Source of the DNA: CAVVDY01 sp963815775
GTDB taxonomy: Bacteria > Acidobacteriota > Terriglobia > Terriglobales > Acidobacteriaceae
Direction: 5' to 3'
DNA: 64,000 bases
NCBI GenBank assembly: GCA_963815775.1
Contig: CAWFIB010000029.1
Location: 225,175-289,174 of the forward strand
Part shown: one piece after another, positions 15,817 through 25,547 of the stretch
Position numbering within the stretch: the first letter of the stretch is position 1
Layout of the letters: every line of letters begins with the position of its first letter
Notes under the pieces: generated by a model
Told to the model about the DNA's origin: nothing
The model's input: the letters and a program-made list of their open reading frames with translations, nothing else
Database searches by the model: none
Made by a program: the position numbers and the translations under genes

Positions 15817-15988
15817 AACAACTCTAATTTTGTGCCGTCCCTAAAGGGACTCGGAATAGTAATCACATCGCTGGCCGCTTTCGGCTTCGCAGCACTTCAA
15901 GTTATTGGCTGGGAAGACACGCGGATAAAAGGTCTCAGACTTCTACTTCTCCGTGTCCTCCGTGCCTCCGTGGCAAGACCTTTTCTTC
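15817..15988. other. Intergenic spacer holding a dispersed repeat (15944-15977)
   Basis: Between the cinA stop and the thpR start. It contains CTCCGTGTCCTCCGTGCCTC followed by CGTGGCAAGACC at 15949-15980, a motif that recurs in variant form near 39159-39187. The rest shows no gene. Such CTCCGTG-rich segments are commonly intergenic repeats in high-GC soil bacteria. Confidence 0.6.
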
Positions 15989-17233
15989 TCACATCATGAT
16001 GCGGCGCACCAGGTCGAGCGCCTGCTGGCTGGCCCAGCGGCGAATACGTTCGCGATCGCCGGGAAACCGACGTTGCACCACATCTTGCTTCTGGCCATCG
16101 GTAACGGCAATGTACACCAAACCAACCGGCTTATCTTCCGTACCGCCTCCCGGCCCGGCGATCCCGGTAATGCCCAGGCCGATGTCGGCGTTACAGATCT
16201 CGCGAATGTTCTCTGCCAGCGCGATGGCGACTTCCTTGCTTACCGCGCCGCGTGCTTCGATCATCAGTGGGGGCACATCGGCGAACAGCGTTTTCAGATC
16301 GTTCGAGTACACAACGGCTCCTCCCAGGAAATAGCGGGAGCTGCCGGCAACCGACGTCATGCGCTCGGCGACCATGCCACCGGTACACGACTCCGCTACG
16401 GCCAGCGTCGCCCCGCGCATCTGCAGGTAGTAGCCGACGATTTCCTCCAGCGATTCGCCAGCAGTAGAGAAAACGGCATCGCCTAACTCGTCTTCCAGTT
16501 CACCGGCCAGCGCAGCAATACGTTTTTCGGCTTCGCCTTTGGTTTCTGCGGTTGTTCGCAAATGGAACTCCACCTGGCCTTGTCCGGCTAGCACGGTGGT
16601 CTCGATGTTGGGATACTTCTTGTAGATCGGTGCGGTGCGCGCATCAGCCGCCGACTCCGCCAGCATTGCCGTCTTGATGATGCGCGTGGCAATGGCCGAA
16701 GGAGGAGCGGCCTGCCGCAGTCGCGGCATGATGTCCCTCTCCCACATGGCCTTCAACTCATGGGGAGGCCCCGGCAGCAGCATGATGATCTGCAGCCGGC
16801 CATTCTCGCTGCGTTCCAACCACTGCCCCGGCGCTGTCCCCAACGTGTTTGGGATGATGGTTGCTCCGCTGATGACGTCGGCCTGCTGGGCGTTGTTTTC
16901 CGGCATGGAGATACGGCGCTCGGCAAAGCGCTTATACATCGCCGCCACCAAATCGTGGTCGCGGCGGAGGTCCAACCCCAGCGCCTCAGCAACGCACTCG
17001 CGCGTCAGATCGTCCTCGGTGGGCCCGAGTCCGCCCATAAAAATGACAATGTCGGAGCGAGAAATGGCGGTCCGTGCGGCATCTGTCAGATTCAGGCGAT
17101 GATCGCCAACGATGGTCTTGAACGCCAGATTGATGCCGAGTTCGTTGAGCTGGCCGGTCAGGTACAGGGAATTGGTGTCTTGCCGGAAGGGAGTGAGCAT
17201 CTCCGAACCGACGGCCACGATTTCGGCGATCAC
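15989..17233 (-). CDS. cinA: CinA-like nicotinamide-nucleotide amidase
   Basis: A 414 aa two-domain protein. The N-terminal MoCF/COG1058 domain (VAVGSEMLTPFRQDTNSLYL, then FMGGLGPTEDDLTRECVAEA) hydrolyses ADP-ribose-type pyrophosphates. The C-terminal CinA/PncC domain (GATLAVAESCTGGMVAERMT near residue 275, with the catalytic serine in ESCTGG, and GITGIAGPGGGTEDKPVGLV) deamidates NMN to NaMN for NAD recycling. The start is GTG at 17233. Length and order match full-length CinA. It faces away from the diguanylate cyclase gene only by a 120-base spacer. A link to competence or DNA damage is known only for some species. Confidence 0.95.
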   Translation of the reverse strand: MIAEIVAVGSEMLTPFRQDTNSLYLTGQLNELGINLAFKTIVGDHRLNLTDAARTAISRSDIVIFMGGLGPTEDDLTRECVAEALGLDLRRDHDLVAAMYKRFAERRISMPENNAQQADVISGATIIPNTLGTAPGQWLERSENGRLQIIMLLPGPPHELKAMWERDIMPRLRQAAPPSAIATRIIKTAMLAESAADARTAPIYKKYPNIETTVLAGQGQVEFHLRTTAETKGEAEKRIAALAGELEDELGDAVFSTAGESLEEIVGYYLQMRGATLAVAESCTGGMVAERMTSVAGSSRYFLGGAVVYSNDLKTLFADVPPLMIEARGAVSKEVAIALAENIREICNADIGLGITGIAGPGGGTEDKPVGLVYIAVTDGQKQDVVQRRFPGDRERIRRWASQQALDLVRRIMM

Positions 17234-17353
17234 GCGTCAAGTCTAGCACCGGGTAAGAGCCGCCGGCTGCCAGCTATCAGCGGGACCCACCAGGCAGTGG
17301 GCGGAACCTTTGGTGAAGGTGGGGGCGCAAGTTGTGTAACGGCGATTTAACAG

Positions 17354-18721
17354 CTATTTCGGATTACTTCCGAGTCGCCGACCATCTACTTTGGCCGCAG
17401 GGAGTCGTCCTTTGTTGACGTCTTTTGCGACATACATTGACTTGTCTGCGGCGGTAAGAACTTCGTCTGCAGTGCTTCCATTGTCAGGGTAAAGCGCTAC
17501 CCCAATGCTAGCGCCAAGGAACACAACCTTGCCTTCCACCTCAAACGGTGAAGTGAACACGGTCTGCAGGGCGCAAGCTACAACCTGCGCTCCTCGCTTG
17601 TCGGCAACCTCCGCAAGCACCGTAAATTCATCGCCTCCGCTTCGGGAGAGCGTGTCAGAGGCCCGCAGCCTGGCCCGAATCCGCTGAACGACACTAGTTA
17701 GCACCAAGTCCCCGACATTATGTCCGAGAGTGTCATTAACGTTCTTGAAGCCGTCCAGGTCGAGAGCCAGAATAGCCACTTTTCCATTTTGCCGGCTGGC
17801 TCGGGCAAGCGCCTGCCCAAGTCTGTCCGCTAGAAGTCGGCGGTTCGCCACCCCTGTCAGTGCGTCGTGGGTCGCAAGGTACTCGTTCTTCTCGAGCGCG
17901 TTCTGCAGTTCCGCTATCAACTCTTCGCGTTCTGCTAAGGCTCGTTTCAACGGAGTGATTTCGACGGCGGCGCAGGTGACTCCGGCAACTGCTCCTCTCC
18001 GATCAAGCAGCGCTTCGACAGTCAAGTCAAAGTAACGTTTCTCGCCGTGCAAAGTGACACTTACTTCGGATCGAGCAGGGTCACCACCCTCCAACACGGA
18101 TTGCTTTATCGCAGTCAGCCGAGCACCCTCTTCGCCAGCAAGAATTTCGGCGTCGTTACGCCCAAGATACTGCTGCGGCTCCATCCGGGGGAGAGCTGCG
18201 CCACTAATCCACGTATACTTAAGCTCTCGATCCTGGTTGCACACAATAACTGAAGAATTCGCAAGGGCAACCCGGAAACGTTGTTCGCTCAGTCGCAACG
18301 CAGCTTCGGCTCGACTCCGCTCCGTGACATCGTGTGCCATACCGCGCACGATGGGTTCGGAACCACAATCGGTTCGCAGGGTATTGTGGTATTCCCAAAT
18401 TCTGCGTTCTCCCCCGCGCGTGAGAAGCATCATCGAACCCTCAGAGAAACCATCCCTCCGGATTTGGGCCAAATACTCGTCGAATTGCTCACGATATTCG
18501 GGAGCCAGAAGGCTTCGCATCGGTTGCTGCAGTAATTCCTCGACCTCATAACCTAGGAGCCGCGCCGGCAGTGGATTGACGGACAGTAGCCTGCCCGAGA
18601 GATCATGAGTGCACAACAGATCCCGGCTATGCTGGACCAGATCACGGTATAGATCTTCGTCTTTCCGAACTGCTGCGTGTGGCCGTTTCTGCCGCGAAGG
18701 GTTGTTCTTTTTAGGGGCCAA
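17354..18721 (-). CDS. PAS-PAS-GGDEF diguanylate cyclase
   Basis: Makes the second messenger c-di-GMP from two GTP in response to a signal sensed by its PAS domains. It is 455 aa without membrane helices, so cytosolic. PAS1 spans about 23-135 (FSEGSMMLLTRGGERRIWE, GMAHDVTERSRAEA), PAS2 about 145-262 with a PAC-like end, a short coiled linker follows, then GGDEF at 285-450. The active-site motif is an intact SGGDEF at 361-366. The inhibitory I-site RASD (353-356) is exactly five residues upstream, so product feedback is expected. The start is TTG with GAGGTG five bases ahead. It is divergent from a small gene of unknown function at 18799. The PAS ligand is unknown. Confidence 0.95.
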   Translation of the reverse strand: MAPKKNNPSRQKRPHAAVRKDEDLYRDLVQHSRDLLCTHDLSGRLLSVNPLPARLLGYEVEELLQQPMRSLLAPEYREQFDEYLAQIRRDGFSEGSMMLLTRGGERRIWEYHNTLRTDCGSEPIVRGMAHDVTERSRAEAALRLSEQRFRVALANSSVIVCNQDRELKYTWISGAALPRMEPQQYLGRNDAEILAGEEGARLTAIKQSVLEGGDPARSEVSVTLHGEKRYFDLTVEALLDRRGAVAGVTCAAVEITPLKRALAEREELIAELQNALEKNEYLATHDALTGVANRRLLADRLGQALARASRQNGKVAILALDLDGFKNVNDTLGHNVGDLVLTSVVQRIRARLRASDTLSRSGGDEFTVLAEVADKRGAQVVACALQTVFTSPFEVEGKVVFLGASIGVALYPDNGSTADEVLTAADKSMYVAKDVNKGRLPAAKVDGRRLGSNPK

Positions 18722-18798
18722 TCACGCACCTCGAAGGCAGGAGCCATGTAACAGAGGGCCAGACTCGAACAACATCGACACTTACCCCTTATTTATAC

Positions 18799-19248
18799 AT
18801 GTTCGAGATGAGCGGAAGATACAACCGAAGTGTGCCCATAACGTACGAAATTGACGCCGATAAGAGAACGATTCGGACCAAGGGCGGCGGGTATGTGACG
18901 TTGAAAGAGGTCATCGATCATCTGCGGGTTTTGGAGCAAGATCCCCGATGCCCTGAGCGCGCCGACGTCTTTCTAGACCTGAGTGAAGTGGATTCTTTGC
19001 CTGAGACTCCCCAAATCTCGACCCTCGTCGGTGAGCTGGAGAGGACCCGTGCCAAGGTTCGCTTCGATGCGTGTGCAATCCTGGTCAAGGGCAACGCTCT
19101 TTTCGGCACGATGAGGATGTTTGAGGCACTGGCAGGCGAACTCTTTCGCGGGACGCGCACTTTCCGGATCGCGACCGAGGCAGAGGCATGGCTCGTGTCA
19201 CAGAAATCGCTGACCGAGGACAAACCGGCGGACGGGAGCGAATGCTAG
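18799..19248 (+). CDS. Hypothetical STAS/SpoIIAA-like protein
   Basis: A 149 aa soluble protein, divergent from the diguanylate cyclase by 77 bases. It has the layout of SpoIIAA-like/STAS-like proteins common in acidobacteria: an N-terminal strand pair (ITYEIDADKRTIRTKGGGYV), an amphipathic helix (LKEVIDHLRVLEQDP), and ADVFLDLSEVDSLPETPQIS. A second strand and helix (FDACAILVKGNALFGTMRMF) and a final helix around the alanine-rich region follow. No catalytic residues are seen. In-frame starts at 18799, 18808 and 18832 (GTG) are possible; no clear ribosome-binding site decides between them. Adjacency to the cyclase is suggestive but not evidence of a joint role. Confidence 0.6.
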   Translation: MFEMSGRYNRSVPITYEIDADKRTIRTKGGGYVTLKEVIDHLRVLEQDPRCPERADVFLDLSEVDSLPETPQISTLVGELERTRAKVRFDACAILVKGNALFGTMRMFEALAGELFRGTRTFRIATEAEAWLVSQKSLTEDKPADGSEC

Positions 19249-19405
19249 ACCCTGCGTAGGGAACTTTGGTCCTGGCTCGTTGATGAAATCAGGTGTTATC
19301 TCAACTGGCCTGCACCAAAGCCATGCCGCAGCCATGCCGGAGCCTAAGAGGGGCTACGGTAAATCGGATAGCGCTACCCAATATTCCGCCTCGCTGCATC
19401 CACCC

Positions 19406-19492
19406 CGCGAGCGTAAAACCGGCGCTCGCGGACTAAAGTCCGCCCCGTTTCCAGAAAAAGAGGCCCTTTGCGGCACGACTTCAAGTCGTGCC
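19406..19492. repeat. Cluster of three consecutive palindromic hairpins
   Basis: Three perfect inverted repeats follow each other: CGCGAGCG/CGCTCGCG (arms 19406-19413 and 19423-19430), GCGGACT-AA-AGTCCGC (19428-19443), and GGCACGACT-TCA-AGTCGTGCC (19472-19492). None has a U-tract. They are akin to the palindromes near 51481 and 60089 and end two bases before the stop codon that opens the DinB remnant. Confidence 0.85.
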
Positions 19493-19496
19493 CTGA

Positions 19497-19823
19497 CGCG
19501 GAGCTTCCATTCACTCGACTCTCGAGCAGAGCTGCAAAGATGCCGAGGCTTGCCTGAAAGCTATGAGTGGCCAGGCGGCGAAGAGCGGCTGGACGCTGAT
19601 CGTGCAGGGCAATATGACATTCACCCGGCCGAAAATCGAAGTGCTGCGGGCGATCATGCTGAACCACTGGTATCACCATTGCGGCCAGCTCTCGGTGTAC
19701 CTGCATATGCTGGACGTGCCCGTGCCGGTCATCTATGGCCGCAGCGCGGACGAAGGGCCTTTCCCCGGAACTACCTCGGCGAGCACCAGAAACAGGGCCG
19801 GGGATCCAGCCCTTACGGCGTAA
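19497..19823 (+). pseudogene. DinB-family gene remnant (C-terminal half)
   Basis: The frame opens right after a TGA at 19494-19496 and reads through EQSCKDAEACLKAMSGQAAK, then GWTLIVQGNMTFTRPKIEVL, and LNHWYHHCGQLSVYLHMLDV. The last part is the DinB metal-binding helix (HxxxH pattern) and its following strand. DinB proteins are about 150-180 aa four-helix metal enzymes, often thiol transferases; here the first two helices with the first metal-ligand histidine are missing. The end after YGRSADEGPF also departs from the family and runs into the tail of the convergent gene. No start codon with a ribosome-binding site precedes it. It looks like a deletion product whose left edge is the hairpin cluster. 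Confidence 0.7.
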
Positions 19824-22146
19824 CCGTCAGCACTTTCTGCACGGGTGTGTTGTCCGAGGTCGCTGAGATCGTCACCTGGGTCTGCTGGTTGACCGGATAG
19901 GTGGTGATGACAAAGATGGCTTGGGTCTGACCTCCCGGCACCGTTACAGAAGGCGGCACGCTGGCCACCTGCGGGTTGCTGCTGCTAAGAGCAACGGGCT
20001 GTCCCGCGCTGCATGCGGGATACGAGAGATAGACTGTGGCGTTCACGCTGTTGCCGCCCTTTACCGGACTAGGGAAATCCAGCTGAGACGGGGGTGGCGG
20101 CGTGACCGTGTACGTGTTCATCACTACCGATATTCCTGAGAAGGCCGTCAGCGTCACCGGCACGTTGTTGCACTGAGGCGTGGTTGTAATCGGAACGAGC
20201 GCGTAGTAGCTGCCTTCCGGAACCTTCACGGTTGACGGCACGCTGGCCACCTGCGGATTATTGCTTTTCATGTTCACGAGCCATCCGCCGGGAGGAGCAG
20301 CAGCTCCGAGCACCGGAGCAAGCTGTGCCGGAGCACCCCCGGGGCCGGACGACGGGTAAACATCCACTCGCTCCAGTGCGGGCTGGAGGTACAGGTCGGT
20401 ACCGGCGTTCGCTCCGTTCAGGCTGGCATTGATCGGACTGATGTGCTGGCTATCAACGAATGAAGTCGTAATCGGAAAGTTCGCGGTGAGCGCGCCCTGA
20501 GGAACCGTAACATTTGCGGGCACGTGGCTGTAACCGTCGCCGCTCAGCGACACGCTCACGCCGCCGGGAGGAGCCGGTTCATTCAAGGCTACTGTGCCGG
20601 TGGCGGGCGCTCCGCCAATGACGCCCCCCGGCTCGACGACGTCCGCACCCAGCAGTGGCCAGACCGTGAGCGTGTTCTGGCCTACCCCCGATGCAGTTAT
20701 CACGGCCGGCGAATCCTGCGTGACCAATGGCGAGGCGGCACTGGTCGCGATGAAGGTCGCGCTACGCTGACCCTCCGGTATTGTGACACTCGGCGGCACC
20801 TGAACCAGTTCCCCCGCGTTGCTGCTTAGGGGTACGACCGTGCCTCCCGGCGGGGCCGCCTGTGCCAGGGTGACGGTGCCGGTGGAAGTGCTTGCGTTCA
20901 ACAGGTAGCGCGGCGACAGCGCAAGCGAAGCCTGCGTGGGAGGTGGATTGAAATTCTGCAATCCTTTGGGGAAGGGACGATAGAGGGGATCACCGATGTT
21001 GAGAATCATCCACTTCAGCCAGCGCGTGTTTCGGAGAAAGGCATCGCCGACGTTGGCCCCCTGAAAGAGATCGCGGAAGGTCCCTCCGGGGCGGACCAGA
21101 CCTCCCAGCTCTGGCTCATTCACCGCGCCGGTGGTGACAGTGATTCCCTTGATAATGGCATTGGCCGACCAGTTCGGCCCGCCTCGGGGGTTCAAGGCCG
21201 AAGCGCTGTCGAGGTGAAAACCGATGGCGCCGGTGTTCCAGGCGAAGGCGTCGTTGTAGTTGTTGTAGCTGTACCAACCGGAGTAAAGCGCCGCGCCGGG
21301 GCAGTCGGGAGCGGGGGGCGTGCCGAACTCCTGCGGATTGGAATCTTCCAGCACTGGGAACCCTGCCAGCCCGGAAAACGTCGCTGCCTGATGCAGGTCC
21401 CAGTCGCCTTCGCCGTAATCGGAGTCATCGACGCCCGAAATGTCTCCAAAGCGCCTGTCCAGGCAGGCTTGCCCTGACAGACCGGAATGTTCCGCAGCGA
21501 TAGCCTTGTCGACCAGCCCTTTGGCCAAATCGGCAGTAGGCGCGTCCAGCCGCCACACCGAATAGATCAACTTTCCGGCAACTTGATTGCGCCACGCGGA
21601 GAACGAAAGGAAAGGCTGATAGACGTTTCCCTGGCTCTGCGAGTCGGCATAGTACGGCTGAAGTTGCGTGAGATAAGGGTAAGGGAAGAAGTCCTGAGTT
21701 GAATAGACGTTCCAGATGTCGGCGACATATTGATCAAGCGAGTAGAAGAGAGGACTGGTTGAGCCGACGACGTCATATGGCGTCTGATAGGTGAAAACGA
21801 TATAGAGAATCCTGGCCGGTCCAACAGCATTGAGGCAGTTCTGCACCGGAATCTTTACCGAGGAGACGTACTGGTCCCAGGTGAGCTTGTCGGTGGCGGG
21901 CGGAGTTATGGGACACAGATTTTGGATCGGTACGACGCGCTTGGCAATGTAGTAGTTCGCCACTGAAACAGAGTCGGAATTGTTGGCGTTGTAAACCACG
22001 AGCGTGCGCAAGGCCAGGCTGTTCGCCGTCTGGGCCTCGGCGCAAGGTTCGCTAAGGGCGAAAGCCGCCAGCCACCCAAGGGCCACGAGTATCGAAACTA
22101 AAAGGCGATGAGATGATGCAAGAGGCCGGAACTGATTGTGAGGCAT
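19813..22146 (-). CDS. TIGR03790-like secreted protein with four tandem Ig-like repeats
   Basis: A 777 aa exported protein of unknown function. After a signal peptide (LLVSILVALGWLAAFALSEP) the N-terminal half matches the TIGR03790 family, a sporadically distributed bacterial family: LALRTLVVYNANNSDSVSVA, YYIAKRVVPIQNLC, RILYIVFTYQTPYDVVG, and later FRDLFQGANVGDAFLRNTRW. The C-terminal half (about residues 430-777) is at least four repeats of about 85-95 residues, each containing a phrase like VPPSVTIPEGQ, VPANVTVPQGA, VPSTVKVPEGS or VPPSVTVPGGQ followed by F-x-I-T-T. These are stacked Ig-like adhesion or stalk modules. The ATG at 22146 is chosen because it directly precedes the signal peptide. 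The role is probably at the cell surface. Confidence 0.8.
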   Translation of the reverse strand: MPHNQFRPLASSHRLLVSILVALGWLAAFALSEPCAEAQTANSLALRTLVVYNANNSDSVSVANYYIAKRVVPIQNLCPITPPATDKLTWDQYVSSVKIPVQNCLNAVGPARILYIVFTYQTPYDVVGSTSPLFYSLDQYVADIWNVYSTQDFFPYPYLTQLQPYYADSQSQGNVYQPFLSFSAWRNQVAGKLIYSVWRLDAPTADLAKGLVDKAIAAEHSGLSGQACLDRRFGDISGVDDSDYGEGDWDLHQAATFSGLAGFPVLEDSNPQEFGTPPAPDCPGAALYSGWYSYNNYNDAFAWNTGAIGFHLDSASALNPRGGPNWSANAIIKGITVTTGAVNEPELGGLVRPGGTFRDLFQGANVGDAFLRNTRWLKWMILNIGDPLYRPFPKGLQNFNPPPTQASLALSPRYLLNASTSTGTVTLAQAAPPGGTVVPLSSNAGELVQVPPSVTIPEGQRSATFIATSAASPLVTQDSPAVITASGVGQNTLTVWPLLGADVVEPGGVIGGAPATGTVALNEPAPPGGVSVSLSGDGYSHVPANVTVPQGALTANFPITTSFVDSQHISPINASLNGANAGTDLYLQPALERVDVYPSSGPGGAPAQLAPVLGAAAPPGGWLVNMKSNNPQVASVPSTVKVPEGSYYALVPITTTPQCNNVPVTLTAFSGISVVMNTYTVTPPPPSQLDFPSPVKGGNSVNATVYLSYPACSAGQPVALSSSNPQVASVPPSVTVPGGQTQAIFVITTYPVNQQTQVTISATSDNTPVQKVLTVTP

Positions 22147-22342
22147 GACAACTACCCAAGAGTGAATTGCGGAACGGCGCAGACGAACATGGCGAAGAGC
22201 GACCGCAGGATTATACCCCAATCTCAAGCGTATTCGCGTGCTACCTTCTGCGCCAAGCAACGTCAAACCTATGCCCCGCAGGACTCCGGCTTAAAGCATT
22301 GACCCCAAATTAGGAACGTCATACGATTCGCCATCGGGACTT

Positions 22343-24966
22343 ATGGCGATAGCAAGCTTAAATCCGGGCAAGAATCTTGGCCATTTCCGTCTGGTTGAGG
22401 AACTTGGCGAAGGCGGCATGGGTGTTGTTTACCGCGCCCATGACACGCGGCTGAAGCGCGACGTTGCCATCAAAGCCTTAAACGCCCGGACCTTCGCGGA
22501 TGCGAAGGCACGTCAGCGTTTTCGCAACGAGGCACTGATCCTCAGCCGGCTCAACCATCCCAACGTAGAGTGCGTATACGAGTTTCGATCGGAGGAGGAC
22601 GTAGACTTCCTGGTCCTGGAACTCGTCCCGGGGACCACAGTCAGCGACCTCATAAGGCATGGGCCTTTGCCTGAGCAGGAGGCAGTCGGCCTGGGTATAC
22701 AGCTCGCCCGCGGATTGGCAGCAGCTCATGCGCAGCGCGTGCTTCACCGCGATCTCAAGCCCGGCAACCTGAAAGTCACGCCAGACAATGTGCTGAAGAT
22801 CCTGGACTTCGGTCTGGCTCAATTGATGACTGCGCCGGAAGATGTGACGCTCACCGAGCTACCCGCTGCACACGGTCCTCAAGCCGGAACTCCCGGCTAT
22901 GTAGTCGCCCGAGCAGCTTGAAGGACGGGAGCCCGATACGCGTTCCGATATCTATTCTGCCGGTGTCGTGCTGTATGAGTTGGCAACCGGCTCCAGGCCA
23001 TTCCCACAGCATGGGCAGTTGCTGGCAGATGCAATTCTGCACAGCCTTCCAACCGCGCCGCGGCTGAAGAACAAGGAAGTTTCTGCCGAGTTCGAAGCTG
23101 TCATCCTCAAGTGTCTGGAAAAGGACCCGAAGCTGCGTTATCAGTCCGCGCGAGACCTGTTGGCCGAACTGGAGCGGCTGTGGGCGGGACGGGAGCCATC
23201 TGGGCGGACGCTGGCGGTCCCGCATCTACAGCGCCGGCCTGTGCCGTGGCTGCGAGTGTTGATTGCGGGAGCCATCGTGCTGGTTCTTGCAGCGGCTGCT
23301 GTGCTGGCGTGGTGGAAATGGGGAAATAGCGGCGAGGTACAGCAGAAGATCATGGCCGTGCTGCCCATGGACACGGTCGGACAAGACCCAGCGACCGGTG
23401 CACTTGGTCTTGGGCTGACGGAGACGCTTACTGCCAAACTCGTGCAGGCCAGCGATACGTCTGCGGTTCAAATCGTATCGCCGCAGGACCTTCGGGACCA
23501 GAAGGTCAAAACTGCGGAAGATGCCCGGCGCATATTTGGCACCGACTACGTGCTGGAGAGCAGCATTCAGCGCTCGGGCCCGATGCTGCGTATCAACTGC
23601 TACCTGGTCGATTCTAAGACGCACCGGCAAATCGTGGCGAAAACAATCGAGTCGGAGGATACCGATCCATTTGGGCTGCAGGACAAAGTCGTAAGTGCAG
23701 TTTTGGACATGCTGCCCACGAAGCTGCAACCAGAGGCGCGCCGTAAGCTTGTACGCCGTCCAGAATACTCAGCCTGCGGCTTACGAAGCCTACATTCGCG
23801 GCCGAGGATATCTGCAGGAGTACGAGAAGCCGGAGAACATTGAAAACGCGATCGCGGAGTTCAAGCAGGCGATCAGCATCGATCCGAACTATGCCTTGGG
23901 ATATGCAGGTTTAGGAAACGCATATTGGACAGAATTCGAAGCGCTTGGATAAGGGAAATGACGTAGCGGCTAGAGCTTCGCAGAAAACTGCCAAAAAGCC
24001 CTGTCGCTCGATCCAGACCTGGTCGAGGCACATATTTGCCTGGGGAACATTCTGAATGGCACCGGCAAATACGACAAGGCTATACGAGGAGTTTAAGCGG
24101 CACTGTGCGCTCAACTCCGCAGAGCGACTGATGCTCTGCGCGGGTCTGGCCAAAGCCTACGAGAATCTGGGGGACATTTCTGCGCGCCGAGGCTGCCTAC
24201 AAGGATGCCGATTGCCCTGCGTCCCAACTACTGGGGCGTTTATCATTGCCTGGGCCTTTTCTACTACAGGCAGGCACGCTATGCCGATGCCGTGGCAGAT
24301 ATTTAAGAAGGAGATCGCGGATCGCCCCCGACAATTATCAGTCCTATACGTACTCTTGGGGGGCAGCTATGGACAGGAAGGGCACTACAGAGATGCTGAT
24401 CAGTGCGTTTCAACGCTCGATTGATCTCCGTCCCACCTCCGATGCCTATAGTAACCTTGGCATATGCATACTATCTGATGCATCGCTTTCCGGAGTCTAT
24501 CAACGCGCAAGAACAGGCACTTGCGACTGGATGACGGGCCATTGGGAAATATGGGGAAATCTCGCGGACGCCCTTTACTGGAGCCCAAATCGCAGAGACT
24601 GAAGCCGAGGTCTGAATATCGAAGGGCGATATCGATCTCGCGCGCTTCCAAGCTTGAAGTCAACCCAAACGACGCACGCTCTGCTGGCCTACCTCGCCAA
24701 CTACTGCAGCAATGATTGGACGAGAAGAACAGAGCCGTTGAGGATACTTAGATAAGCTCTCCAAGCTGCCCCGTCGGATCCCGAGGTGCTATTTCGTGCG
24801 GCCATAGTATACAGCCACTTTGAGCAGACTGAACAAGCTCTTAACTTATCTGAAGAAGGCCGTAGAGTTGGCTACTCGCGGCACGATCGATAAAGGATTC
24901 GCCGGACTTTCAAGATCTACAGCAAAATCCCAACTTCGTGGCGCATCGCGCGCACACGCCCTTGAA
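22343..24966 (+). pseudogene. Broken serine/threonine kinase-TPR gene with many frameshifts
   Basis: The sequence reconstructs to one protein of about 870 residues: a Hanks-type kinase, one membrane helix, a FlgO-like sensor part and a TPR tail. The kinase keeps GEGGMGVVYRAH, VAIKALN, VLHRDLKPGNLK and ILDFGLAQ, then the frame breaks near 22901-22904 by one extra base inside GTPGYxSPEQ. It resumes as SPEQLEGREPDTRSDIYSAG. The helix is WLRVLIAGAIVLVLAAAAVL. A second break lies near 23745-23757, before NTQPAAYEAYIRGRGYLQEY. From 23950 to 24966 the TPR part (DPDLVEAHICLGN, AYENLGD, LRPNYWGVYHCLGLFYYRQA, DPEVLFRAAIVYSHFEQTEQ, DFQDLQQNPNFVAHRAHAP) is scattered over all three frames with many more breaks. 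The active kinase cannot be made; neighbours are intact, so this is decay, not poor sequence. Confidence 0.85.
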
Positions 24967-24975
24967 CTAATACGG

Positions 24976-25473
24976 CTACCGCATGATGAATCCAAGCTGA
25001 CCGACCTGACAGGACTTAGCGCCAATTTTCAGGCTTTCGTAGGTCCATGTATCGTCGTTGTTCCCAGAGACTGGTTCCGGGCTCGTTACTGAGGAATTCG
25101 CTTCTGCGGGCGCGTCAAAGACGTAGAATGGGTTGTTCGGCGGAGAATTTGCCTGGGGAAGATTCAGGTCAATTGCCTTGCCGCCAGCTTGACAGATTAA
25201 CGTGACAATATCCCTCTGTTCACAATTGCCAAGGTGGCCATTCATTTGGAACCTGGATAGTTACCCAGATCACCGGACTGCATACATGCACATGTCGAAC
25301 CTGTGCAACCAGGATCGACCGACAGTGTGAGTACGCTTATAGTCGGTACCGCTAAAGCTTGTAAGTTGCGGCCTGATTTTACTTTTATGCTTAACTTGCT
25401 AGCCGGCCAGAGTATGACAGCTAACGAGCACGCCGATGTACAGAACTGCACGATCCAGTCGTTGTAGCTTCAA
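24976..25473 (-). pseudogene. Broken small lipoprotein-like gene
   Basis: A TTG at 25473 with AGGAG six bases ahead starts KLQRLDRAVLYIGVLVSCHT, a good lipoprotein-like leader (LVSC), but the frame meets TAG at 25399-25401. The continuation in another frame reads SKLSIKVKSGRNLQALAVP then TLSVDPGCTGSTCACMQSG up to a stop at 25242. After a further shift it reads VTLICQAGGKAIDLNLPQAN, with a final part ending in GQLGFIMR at 24976. Together this is one small Cys-containing secreted protein with at least two frameshifts. I do not recognise the family. It lies directly beyond the broken kinase gene, so both seem to be in one decaying block. Confidence 0.5.
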
Positions 25474-25547
25474 GATGTTCTCCTGATCGTGGCCCTGATT
25501 GATTCCGGTCAAGGTAGCACAGCCTGACCGAATGTCAAGCCTAATTA

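Noticed and set aside
22343..24966. Several separate short genes instead of one broken kinase
   Set aside because: The pieces join into one kinase-helix-sensor-TPR protein in the right order; none has its own ribosome-binding site.
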